A DNA stretch of 44,949 nucleotides from contig DAOSWM010000022.1 in NCBI GenBank assembly GCA_035380045.1, positions 1-44,949 on the forward strand. The letters run 5' to 3'. Shown here one piece after another: positions 24,928-33,135 of this stretch. The stretch comes from DAOSWM01 sp035380045. Lineage in GTDB: Bacteria; Bacteroidota; Bacteroidia; Bacteroidales; Tenuifilaceae. Numbering within the stretch: the first letter of the stretch is position 1; every line of letters starts with the position of its first letter. The notes beneath the pieces were generated by a model that was not told where the DNA came from, searched no databases, and was given only the letters and a program-made list of their open reading frames with translations. The translations under genes and the position numbers were made by a program.

Positions 24928-25283
24928 ATTTGAAATCCTGCCAAAAAAAATTGCACGCATTTCAAGAAAAAAAATCAAAAAAATATTGGAAATTTTTTAT
25001 CATTCTCTTCACATTTTCTTAATAAGCTGGCTGTATTTTAGAAGCTTAAGTCTTTTTTACTGATTACTAGGCTCGTTAATTATTTGCCTGATAATCATAT
25101 AAATGCGCTGTTGATAACTTTGTTGGATTGTTTATTTCTTCAAGCTCCAAAGCTTGGCTACAGTGAAATGTGTTTTCTAACTTGCATACGTTTTTCTGTT
25201 GCCTGAAGAAAAAATTAAATCCTTTTTTTTCAGCAATATAGAGTTTTGTCGCTTAAATAAACCATAAAATAAACAACCTAAAA
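24928..25283. other. Gene-free stretch upstream of the ribonucleotide reductase gene
   Basis: About 356 bp of AT-rich DNA without a supported gene. It contains a single -7-like TAACTTTG (25115-25122), a perfect 6-bp hairpin with CCAA loop (25141-25156), and a weak A/T hairpin (about 25203-25233) just before the start. No B12 box or recognisable cobalamin riboswitch core is seen. Confidence 0.5.
25115..25122 (+). promoter_or_regulatory. Possible -7 element of the ribonucleotide reductase gene
   Basis: TAACTTTG matches TAnnTTTG exactly, but no TTTG stands 18-21 bp upstream. If used, it gives a leader of about 155 nt carrying the hairpins at 25141-25156 and 25203-25233. Confidence 0.3.
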
Positions 25284-27854
25284 ATGAGTCAGGGGGAAAA
25301 TATAACTGTAATGAACGAAGTAAAAGAAAAAGTAAAAACCTATTCGTACGAGGATGCATTGGCTGCCTCGGTGATGTACTTCAATGGCGATGAAATGGCC
25401 GCAAAGGTATGGGTAAGCAAGTATGCCCTAAAGGATTCTTTCGGTACAATCTACGAACGTACACCCGAGGACATGCACTGGAGGCTAGCCAAAGAAATTG
25501 CACGTATTGAGAAGAAGTATGCGAACCCTATGTTGGAGCAACAGATCTTTGATCTATTAAAAAATTTCAAGTACATTGTTCCACAGGGTGGCCCAATGAC
25601 CGGTATTGGCAACGCTTACCAGATTGCAAGCCTTTCAAACTGTTTTGTTATTGGGAACCGGGGCGATGCCGACTCCTACGGTGGCATTATGAAACTCGAC
25701 GAGGAGCAGGTTCAGCTGATGAAACGCCGAGGTGGGGTTGGACATGACCTCTCACACATTCGCCCTAAGGGAAGCCCTGTGCTTAACAGCGCGTTAACAT
25801 CAACCGGCATCGTACCCTTCATGGAGCGTTACTCAAACTCAACCCGTGAGGTTGCTCAGGATGGCCGCCGTGGTGCGCTGATGCTCTCGGTTTCGGTTAA
25901 GCACCCCGATGCTGAAAACTTCATCGATGCTAAGATGGATTCTGGAAAAGTAACAGGCGCCAACGTTTCAGTAAAAATCGACGACGATTTTATGCGCTCG
26001 GTTGTGGAAGGGAAACCTTACATTCAACAGTACCCTGTCGATTCATCAAATCCTTCCTATAAAAAAGAAACAAATGCGCAGGATATATGGAAAAAAATAA
26101 TCCATAACGCATGGAAATCGGCTGAACCCGGAGTGCTTTTCTGGGACACTGTAATTCGTGAATCAGTCCCCGATAGCTACGCCGATTTAGGTTTCCGTAC
26201 CGTTTCAACTAACCCATGTGGCGAAATCCCCCTTTGCCCATATGATAGTTGCCGACTCCTTGCCCTTAACCTATACAGCTACGTTGAAAACCCGTTCACC
26301 GCTGATGCAAAGTTTAATTTTGAACTTTTTAAAGAGCATGCCAAGGCTGCACAGCGCATAATGGATGACATAATCGACCTTGAACTCGAGAAAATTGATG
26401 CTATACAGGCAAAAATTGACCGCGACCCTGAGGATGAAGAGATAAAAGCCGTGGAACGCAACCTATGGAGTAAAATCCGTCAGAAAGCCATTCAGGGACG
26501 CAGAACCGGTATTGGAATAACCGCCGAAGGCGATATGCTTGCCGCTCTAGGGCTACAGTACGGCTCCGACATTGCCATCGATTTTGCCGTTGAGGTTCAA
26601 AAAAACCTGGCTGTTGAAGCATACCGTTCCTCCGTTTTGCTTGCAAAAGAACGTGGCCCTTTCCCGGTTTTCGATGCGCAACGCGAGAAGAACAATCCGT
26701 TCATTAACAGAATTAAAGATGAGGATGAAGAACTTTACCGCGACATGGTAAAGTACGGCCGCCGGAACATTGCCCTCCTTACCATTGCCCCAACAGGTAC
26801 AACCAGTTTAATGACCCAAACCACATCAGGCATAGAGCCCGTATTCCTTCCTTACTATAAGCGTCGTCGTAAGGTTAACCCCAACGACAAGAACGTTACC
26901 ATTGCATTTACCGATGAGGTTGGCGATGCCTGGGAAGAGTTCAACGTATTCCACCACAAGTTTCTGGTTTGGCTTGAGAAAAACGGGTACAACGCAGAGG
27001 AGGTTAAAACATACTCCGATGATGAGGTGCAGAAACTGGTTGAGAAATCTCCATACTTCAAAGCAACCTCCAACGATGTTGACTGGGTAAGTAAAGTTAA
27101 AATGCAGGGAATGATTCAGAAGTGGGTTGACCATTCCATTAGCGTAACCGTTAACCTCCCCAGCGATATTTCAGAGGAGATGGTGGCAAAAGTTTACCAA
27201 ACAGCCTGGGAAAGTGGTTGTAAAGGTTGTACGGTATACCGCGAGGGTTCCCGCGATGGCGTTCTAATTTCAACAAAGAAGGGCGAAGAAAAGAATGCTG
27301 AAACAGCAGCACCAGCAAAACGTCCTGATGTTCTTGATTGCGATGTTATCCGTTTCAAGAATAACCAAGAAAACTGGATCGCTTTTGTAGGTATGTGTAA
27401 CAATAAACCCTACGAAATATTCACGGGTCTTTCCGAGGACGACGTACTACCCATTCCAAAGGCGGTAACCAAGGGTCGTATTCTTAAAATTAAGGATGAC
27501 AACGGTAGCCGATACGATTTCCAGTACGTTGACAAATTTGGTTACACCAATACCATTGGTGGATTGTCGCACATGTTCAATAAGGAGTTCTGGAACTACG
27601 CAAAACTAATTTCCGGGGTTCTTCGCAACGGAATGCCCATTACCGATGTTGTAAACCTTATTAGCTCACTTCGCCTTGATAACGAAACCATTAACACATG
27701 GAATGCCGGTGTTGAGCGTGCTTTACGGAAATACATTCCTAACGGTACCAAGGCAAAAACAGGGAAGAAATGTACAGAGTGTGGCTCCGATTCGCTAATT
27801 TACCAGGAGGGTTGCCTTATTTGCACAAACTGTGGAAATTCCAAGTGTGGATAG
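25284..27854 (+). CDS. nrdJ: Adenosylcobalamin-dependent (class II) ribonucleoside-diphosphate reductase
   Basis: This enzyme reduces ribonucleotides to deoxyribonucleotides using a radical generated from coenzyme B12, so it works with or without oxygen and needs no NrdB subunit. In 856 residues the catalytic features are C120 (SLSNCFVIG) and the N310-P-C312-G-E314 motif (NPCGEIPL), with C312 as radical cysteine. The APTGTTSLM phosphate-binding loop (about 503-511) and redox-active cysteines near GCKGCTVYREGSRDGV (about 646-661) follow. A TSCPD-type domain (about 680-820) ends in a zinc-ribbon-like CTECGSDS...CLICTNCG (about 832-852). It is a single-gene transcript with a terminator at 27884. 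A second ATG at 25311 would remove nine residues. Confidence 0.95.
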   Translation: MSQGENITVMNEVKEKVKTYSYEDALAASVMYFNGDEMAAKVWVSKYALKDSFGTIYERTPEDMHWRLAKEIARIEKKYANPMLEQQIFDLLKNFKYIVPQGGPMTGIGNAYQIASLSNCFVIGNRGDADSYGGIMKLDEEQVQLMKRRGGVGHDLSHIRPKGSPVLNSALTSTGIVPFMERYSNSTREVAQDGRRGALMLSVSVKHPDAENFIDAKMDSGKVTGANVSVKIDDDFMRSVVEGKPYIQQYPVDSSNPSYKKETNAQDIWKKIIHNAWKSAEPGVLFWDTVIRESVPDSYADLGFRTVSTNPCGEIPLCPYDSCRLLALNLYSYVENPFTADAKFNFELFKEHAKAAQRIMDDIIDLELEKIDAIQAKIDRDPEDEEIKAVERNLWSKIRQKAIQGRRTGIGITAEGDMLAALGLQYGSDIAIDFAVEVQKNLAVEAYRSSVLLAKERGPFPVFDAQREKNNPFINRIKDEDEELYRDMVKYGRRNIALLTIAPTGTTSLMTQTTSGIEPVFLPYYKRRRKVNPNDKNVTIAFTDEVGDAWEEFNVFHHKFLVWLEKNGYNAEEVKTYSDDEVQKLVEKSPYFKATSNDVDWVSKVKMQGMIQKWVDHSISVTVNLPSDISEEMVAKVYQTAWESGCKGCTVYREGSRDGVLISTKKGEEKNAETAAPAKRPDVLDCDVIRFKNNQENWIAFVGMCNNKPYEIFTGLSEDDVLPIPKAVTKGRILKIKDDNGSRYDFQYVDKFGYTNTIGGLSHMFNKEFWNYAKLISGVLRNGMPITDVVNLISSLRLDNETINTWNAGVERALRKYIPNGTKAKTGKKCTECGSDSLIYQEGCLICTNCGNSKCG

Positions 27855-27883
27855 AACTTTTTCGTAACTCTCAATAACTTCAG

Positions 27884-27916
27884 CTCCCACTAGATTTAAT
27901 TTGGTGGGAGTTTTTT
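27884..27916 (+). terminator. Rho-independent terminator after nrdJ
   Basis: A 7-bp GC-rich stem (27884-27890 with 27904-27910), extended by weak pairs around an AT-rich loop, is followed by six T residues 30 bp after the nrdJ stop. Confidence 0.8.
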
Positions 27917-27990
27917 ATGCTACCTCTATTCTCAAAAGGCTTGTTTTTGTTGTTAGTTGTATGGTTGAAGAAGAGTTTGGGAAGAGGACT

Positions 27991-30900
27991 TTAGTTCATC
28001 TGTTCCTTCGAAACAAATAGTGTTCCATGAACACGCTCCTGCTTCTTGGTTTTTTTACTGATTCGCAGGTTCTCAATGTATGAGATAAATCGGCCAAGCC
28101 AATTCATTTGTAGCGAAACAAACAGGGCAAGCGACCCCATCCAAATTACAGCAAGGTTGAACCAGATGGTATCAACGTACTGGTTGTTAAATTTTTTATA
28201 AGGAGCGTAGAAATGCGCTCTTCCCCAGTTATGGCTTGGGTTCGTATAAATTGGGTCGAGTTTTTGAACTACTCTGCTGTCGGATTCAAGGTACTTGTTC
28301 ACCTCGGTTGAATTAAGAACCCAATCGGCAAGCGCTTTGTTATGGTTGTTCTGTTGAAGCCGGTACACTGCATCGGCTCCGATGCTATCAACAAGGTTGG
28401 TGTAAACGCTATCCTTTTGCTGGCGAGCAATATCGCCCATTTCGGCTAAGTTCATTCTTATAAAGAATAGGTAGCCAGCCAGCTCATCGGAAACTTCCTC
28501 AGTGAAATCGTTCAGGGTTAGCATGTCCACAAATTCAAATGGTGGAACCACCTTTCGCTCATCTAGCTCCTTTAGCTCGTTCTGAATGATTCGGAGGTTC
28601 CGCTCCATTTTTGGCTTATCAACCATTTCACTCACTGCCATACGAGTACACTCCTCCAGGAGGGTTTGCAGGCGCGGAACCAGGAATGCAGAACGGAAGT
28701 GCGACTGGGAAATTTTCTGCTCATAGTCGAAGAAGTGCTTATCGAAAGCATTGTCCTTAAACTGTGTTACCGACAAGGCCTCATAGGCCCATCGCGAAAC
28801 CATAATATCCCCAACTACCGGAGTGTAAACTCGTTTGGTTAAACTTGGGTGAAGGTCATCGAAACGAACAATTGTGCCACTGAGAAGAATTTGTGGTACG
28901 AGAATGAACGGAATTGTGATGTAAATGGAAACCACAGAGTTTAATCCCGAACTTATGTTAAGCCCAACCATATTTGCGAAGCAAGCGGTAGAGAATAGAA
29001 TAAGCCAGAAGTTTAGGGTCATACCTTGAATTTCGAGTATTGAGTTCCCTACAATTACGAAAAGAAACATTTGCAGAGCCGACAAAGCAAAAAGGTAGAA
29101 AAGCTTTGAGTTTAGGTAGCTGAACCGGCTAAGGTTAAGGAACGATTCGCGTTCAAGTATCTTCTTGTCGTTAATTATTTCCTCGGCACTAACGATTAGG
29201 CCAATAAACATAGCAACTACAATGCTCATAAAAAGGTAGGCAGGCAGGTTCTTGTTGTTGGCAAAAACGTACTCGTTTCCTACGTAATATTTTGTAAAAA
29301 AAGCCAGAATAAAGGCCAGAAGCGGAGCCTCAATGAGGTTGATAAATACATACTGCTTATTAGAAATTTTTGAGAGCAGGTTGCGGATACTGAAAACCTT
29401 GAACTGAACCTCAATGTTGGGTATGTTGAAGTAGTTTTTGGGAAGAATATCGCGGTGCTTTTTGGGTTCAATCTTATTCTGGATGTTGGTTCTATAGAGT
29501 TCGTACCACTGCTTGGGCGTTTTTTGACGCTGGTAGGTGAGTTTCCCGCTTTCATCAACAACCTTGGCCTCAACAATTTCCAGAATTTGTTCAGGATTTA
29601 ACGTTCCGCACAGCGGGCAACCACTTTCGGTTGAGTTCACCTGCGTGCTCATGGTTTTAAAGTAAACGATGGCATCGGCAGGGTTTCCCGAGTAAATGGG
29701 GTAGCCACCCTTGTCGAGAACCCACAGCTTATCGATTAGCCTGAAAACCTTCGATGAGGGTTGGTGAATGTTTACAATTACCAAGCGTCCCTTATTGGCT
29801 TGCTCCTTCAGGAGGCGCATAACCATCATAGAGTCGCTTGATGAAAGACCGCTGGTTGGCTCATCAACAAAAAGGATGCCCGGCTCACGCATTAGTTCAA
29901 GTCCAATATTTAGCCTTTTCCGCTGACCTCCACTAATCATTTTATTCAGGGGCGAGCCAACCTTCAGGTTCCTTATTTCCCAGAGGTCTAAATCAACAAG
30001 AATTTGTTTAACGGTGAATCGGATTTTAAACTCGGTGAAGTTACTGAAGCAAAGTTTGGCGTTGTAGTATAAGTTTTGGTATACGGTTAAGTCCTCGAAC
30101 AGCAGGTCATCCTGAGGAACGTAGCCAATAATTCCCTCAATGGCCCGGTTATCCTTGTGAATGTCGTAGCCGTTTATGTAAACATTCCCCGATTTGGGGT
30201 TAACCTTCCCGGTAAGCAGGTTCAAAAGAGTTGATTTCCCTACGCCACTACCTCCCATAATTCCAATTAGTTGCCCCGATTCCTCAGAGAAGGAGAACTT
30301 TTGAATACCGGTGTCTGAATTACGGTAGTGGAACTCAAGCTCATCAGCAGTAAATACTATACTGTGTCTACGAACAGTTTTGAATACGTGGCTTACCAAA
30401 TCGTTAAAGTAGATTGGCGAAATGCTGGGGCCACGTATTATTGCACCAACCTCAACGAAGTAGGGAATGCCTGAAACTATGAGCATTCCATCGAGGTACA
30501 GTTCGGCCGTTCCAAAGTAGCGAAGCAGGAAATCTCCAATAGAGGAAATGTAAAGCAGGCTGAGCTTCCCTTCAATGGTTTCGTTGTAAATGGAGTTTTG
30601 TTCCTCCAGCCACTCGGGTTTATTCTGTTCAACCCATAGTCCCTCCAGCACGTCTTCCTTGAAAGGTTGCTTGTTCTCAATTACCAGGAGTTTTTCTGGG
30701 TCAATCTCCTGACAATCGGTGTGGAAAACGAAGTATTTTAAATCCCTAGCCTCCGATTCATCAATGTTGAAACTTTCAGAAATTTTATTGAGAATATCCT
30801 CGTCGATGGTGGTAACCTTTTTGCCCTCAATCACATATTCAAGTAGTTTGATGAAAGCAATAATCCTGTCGGCTTGGGGTAACCCCTTCCGTATTTGAAG

Positions 30901-31149
30901 GCAAACCTTATTGGTGTATGAAAGGAGGGTTGTTTGTCCTTCGCTTGTTTCGAGATTGGTTTTGGGAATGTCGCGATGGAAAAAGTCGAGGTAGTTATGA
31001 AAAAGTTCTAGGTAATCGGGTATGAAGCGTGGGCTTAGATGCTGCTCAAGAAAAGCGGAAACAATATTTTCTCCCTTTTTGTTTTCACCAGAGGTGAAAG
31101 CCATCAGGGCAAAGAGTTGCATTAGAGCATTTAGTATCGATTCACTCAT
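27991..31149 (-). CDS. ABCG-like transporter: ATPase fused to ABC-2 type permease, with extra N-terminal domain
   Basis: The 1052-residue protein has an unusual N-terminal helical region (about 1-160, perhaps TerB-like) and a beta-rich segment (about 190-285). A complete ABC ATPase follows: Walker A GGSGVGKSTLLN near 300, Q-loop YVPQDDLLF, signature SGGQRKRLNIG near 405 and Walker B ILFVDEPTSGL near 427. An insertion with GCPLCGTLN (near 510) leads to an ABC-2 membrane domain of about six helices (about 610-810). A long soluble loop (about 810-990) comes before a final helix near the C-terminus. The order ATPase then permease is that of eukaryotic ABCG half-transporters. The substrate is unknown. 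It appears to be transcribed alone. Confidence 0.88.
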   Translation of the reverse strand: MSESILNALMQLFALMAFTSGENKKGENIVSAFLEQHLSPRFIPDYLELFHNYLDFFHRDIPKTNLETSEGQTTLLSYTNKVCLQIRKGLPQADRIIAFIKLLEYVIEGKKVTTIDEDILNKISESFNIDESEARDLKYFVFHTDCQEIDPEKLLVIENKQPFKEDVLEGLWVEQNKPEWLEEQNSIYNETIEGKLSLLYISSIGDFLLRYFGTAELYLDGMLIVSGIPYFVEVGAIIRGPSISPIYFNDLVSHVFKTVRRHSIVFTADELEFHYRNSDTGIQKFSFSEESGQLIGIMGGSGVGKSTLLNLLTGKVNPKSGNVYINGYDIHKDNRAIEGIIGYVPQDDLLFEDLTVYQNLYYNAKLCFSNFTEFKIRFTVKQILVDLDLWEIRNLKVGSPLNKMISGGQRKRLNIGLELMREPGILFVDEPTSGLSSSDSMMVMRLLKEQANKGRLVIVNIHQPSSKVFRLIDKLWVLDKGGYPIYSGNPADAIVYFKTMSTQVNSTESGCPLCGTLNPEQILEIVEAKVVDESGKLTYQRQKTPKQWYELYRTNIQNKIEPKKHRDILPKNYFNIPNIEVQFKVFSIRNLLSKISNKQYVFINLIEAPLLAFILAFFTKYYVGNEYVFANNKNLPAYLFMSIVVAMFIGLIVSAEEIINDKKILERESFLNLSRFSYLNSKLFYLFALSALQMFLFVIVGNSILEIQGMTLNFWLILFSTACFANMVGLNISSGLNSVVSIYITIPFILVPQILLSGTIVRFDDLHPSLTKRVYTPVVGDIMVSRWAYEALSVTQFKDNAFDKHFFDYEQKISQSHFRSAFLVPRLQTLLEECTRMAVSEMVDKPKMERNLRIIQNELKELDERKVVPPFEFVDMLTLNDFTEEVSDELAGYLFFIRMNLAEMGDIARQQKDSVYTNLVDSIGADAVYRLQQNNHNKALADWVLNSTEVNKYLESDSRVVQKLDPIYTNPSHNWGRAHFYAPYKKFNNQYVDTIWFNLAVIWMGSLALFVSLQMNWLGRFISYIENLRISKKTKKQERVHGTLFVSKEQMN

Positions 31150-31231
31150 TGGCTAGGGAGAATAGCAACCTTGATTTTTACAACGAACTATCTGTATGAC
31201 TATTTTAACCGTAAAATGTTACAATATATAT

Positions 31232-31273
31232 AAAAAAACCTGCCAATACAAATGAGTATTGGCAGGTTTTTTT
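31232..31273 (-). terminator. Rho-independent terminator after the 270-residue lipoprotein gene
   Basis: A perfect 18-bp stem (31232-31249 with 31256-31273) has a 6-nt loop and ends in seven T residues on the minus strand. It lies just past the lipoprotein stop and separates that gene from the downstream ABC transporter. Confidence 0.92.
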
Positions 31274-31286
31274 ATACGATATATTG

Positions 31287-32099
31287 CTATATTATTGCTG
31301 CACGTACTATTGCAACGGCATCAGAAATTTCCTTAAACTGCTCTTCAGTAAGCTGTTCGCCTTCCACCTTCATAAATGATTCGTTGAGTGGCTTAAGCAT
31401 TTCCTTCACTTCAGTAACAGCGGAATCGGTTGAAGCGGGTTCCATTAGCTCAAGGAGCTTGTTTAGCGGATCCTTTTGGTTAGCAATAATTTTCATGAAA
31501 TCCTCGTTGTTTTTGCTAATTATAGCAATTTGGGTTGTAATGTAGAGGCCTTCAATCCAACTTCCTGTCATAACCAGTAACGATATGTTATCTTTCCCAT
31601 TTTGTGTGAGAAAATCGTATGTATCGTAAAAAGAGTCGGAAATAATGTGAATTAGCGAGTCCTTGTTGTCGATATTTGCTTCTATTCTTTCTGCAAATTG
31701 CTTGTTGAATGCGGTTGTGATTTGTAGCTCATCGATTAACTTTTTGGAAACTTTGAGGTAGCTCATGGTTTCCTGCTTCATTTGGTATGTACTGGCGTAG
31801 CTTAGGTTGGCACCGTACACGCCAAGGTTAAGAGCTTTGCTCTTTTCGGTGAAGTACTTATCAACGTTTTCAACAGGATTGTTTAAGCTTAGAATGTAGC
31901 TGGCTCCTGCTTTGTTCAGCATTTTGGTAACTTCAAATGCGGTTGGCAAAGGGTACTTGGTTACGCTTTTAAATGCTTCCTCCTTGGTAACATGAGTAGC
32001 TTCAGCTTCCTCTGCTTGCTTGGCTCCACCTCCGCAGCTAACGGCAAAGAGTGCAATGATTGCAACGGCTAAAATGGCAGTAATCTTGTTGGTTGTCAT
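31287..32099 (-). CDS. Lipoprotein of unknown function
   Basis: The 270-residue protein has a lipoprotein signal (lipobox AVSC, Cys22) followed by Gly-Gly-Gly, then an acidic linker and a mostly helical body. Conserved-looking blocks are KYPLPTAFEVTKMLNKAGAS (about 48-67), YGANLSYASTYQ (about 94-105) and a long helical C-terminus ending AVAIVRAAII. I do not recognise a named family; many Bacteroidota genomes carry similar periplasmic helical lipoproteins to my recollection. The Gly-rich residues after Cys are compatible with outer membrane retention. It has its own -7 element and a terminator, so it seems to be a single-gene unit. Confidence 0.75.
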   Translation of the reverse strand: MTTNKITAILAVAIIALFAVSCGGGAKQAEEAEATHVTKEEAFKSVTKYPLPTAFEVTKMLNKAGASYILSLNNPVENVDKYFTEKSKALNLGVYGANLSYASTYQMKQETMSYLKVSKKLIDELQITTAFNKQFAERIEANIDNKDSLIHIISDSFYDTYDFLTQNGKDNISLLVMTGSWIEGLYITTQIAIISKNNEDFMKIIANQKDPLNKLLELMEPASTDSAVTEVKEMLKPLNESFMKVEGEQLTEEQFKEISDAVAIVRAAII

Positions 32100-32171
32100 G
32101 GCGTTAAAGGTTGGGTTATTATTAGTTTAACTTTTTCGGGTATATAATTCGTGCATAATTTATAAACATAG

Positions 32172-32179
32172 CAAATTTA
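32172..32179 (-). promoter_or_regulatory. Possible -7 element of the 270-residue lipoprotein gene
   Basis: TAAATTTG on the minus strand matches TAnnTTTG exactly, 72 bp before the ATG. TTTG copies lie 15 and 24 bp upstream, neither at ideal spacing. Confidence 0.4.
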
Positions 32180-32245
32180 AACAAAAATGTTGGGCAAAGG
32201 CAACAAAGAAATAATTTTTTCTGTTAAACTACTTTATTTAGTTAG

Positions 32246-33127
32246 CTACTCAACAACTGTTAAGTAAAAACTTGGGATATTACTTTCATGAGCGTTCCAT
32301 TGTGCCTCGCTTCCCCAGCGAGTAAAAACCCTACCTTTTTTCTTACTTACACAGAAAAGTACATTGGCCATTGGTTTTTTTGTTTTATTTACACGCGAAA
32401 GTTTATCTTCGTTTAATCCAAATACATTAAGCCATTCAAGTGATAATGCAACTTCACCTTTTAGTATAATATCGTAGCTATTTAAATTAATTTCAACCCA
32501 TCCTTTCTCTTTGCTTATTCCAATAAAAACATTTTCCTTAAGTAATTCTTTATCAGGAATATTGTTGTTAATATCTCTTATATGTAATCTGAAAAGTGAG
32601 CTGTCGAATGATTGGCTATGTAGTCTAACATGCAAACTTTTAAGTTTTACGGGAGATTCTCCTAAGTCCATTTTTGTGCCTATTTCATGACCTTTCCCAC
32701 GTTGAGTTCCTCCCCATCCGCAAACTTTGAATAGAGACCTGTCTTTAATCCCAATATCACGAACTTTCCCTTTCGGTGAAATTTGAACTGCTTCCAACTC
32801 GTATGGCTCATCTACAAGCTCAATAATATTTTCTATTTCTGTGAGTTCCTGAATAGTGAAGCCTGCAGGTTTAAATCCAATCATCGAGAACCGAACAATG
32901 CTTTCAGGTGGCTGATCCTTAAGGTGTAAAACAAAGTTACCCGTTGCGTTTGTTACTGTCCCAATGGTTGTATTTACAATGCCAATATTAACGTATTCAA
33001 TTGGTTCTTTTGTTGATGAGTTAACTACCCTGCCAGCAATTGTTTGTCCATAAACAGGAAAAAGAATAAAAAGGAGGAAGCAGCTGAATACAAATTGTGT
33101 AATAAGGTGGAGTATGTTGCTTTTCAT
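32246..33127 (-). CDS. Secreted protein with CarboxypepD_reg-like domain
   Basis: The 293-residue protein has a signal peptide (about 1-27, ending PVYGQ) and a CarboxypepD_reg-like beta-sandwich (about 28-115: IAGRVVNSSTKEPIEYVNIG, FSMIGFKPAG). A C-terminal region of about 170 residues contains the block CGWGGTQRGKGHEIGTKMDL and several beta strands. I do not recognise a catalytic motif. Similar proteins in Bacteroidota have the same domain at the N-terminus of otherwise uncharacterised surface proteins. It starts 8 bp after the dnaG stop, so it is probably read from the dnaG transcript, an odd partner for a replication gene. Confidence 0.8.
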   Translation of the reverse strand: MKSNILHLITQFVFSCFLLFILFPVYGQTIAGRVVNSSTKEPIEYVNIGIVNTTIGTVTNATGNFVLHLKDQPPESIVRFSMIGFKPAGFTIQELTEIENIIELVDEPYELEAVQISPKGKVRDIGIKDRSLFKVCGWGGTQRGKGHEIGTKMDLGESPVKLKSLHVRLHSQSFDSSLFRLHIRDINNNIPDKELLKENVFIGISKEKGWVEINLNSYDIILKGEVALSLEWLNVFGLNEDKLSRVNKTKKPMANVLFCVSKKKGRVFTRWGSEAQWNAHESNIPSFYLTVVE

Positions 33128-33135
33128 GATGCTGC

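Noticed and set aside
25110..25118. DnaA box upstream of nrdJ
   Set aside because: Only one near match (TTATCAACA on the minus strand), with no cluster, so there is no support for an origin or DnaA control.
24928..25283. Cobalamin riboswitch upstream of the B12-dependent reductase
   Set aside because: No B12 box or recognisable core was found; GGCTACAGTG at about 25156-25165 is only a loose resemblance.
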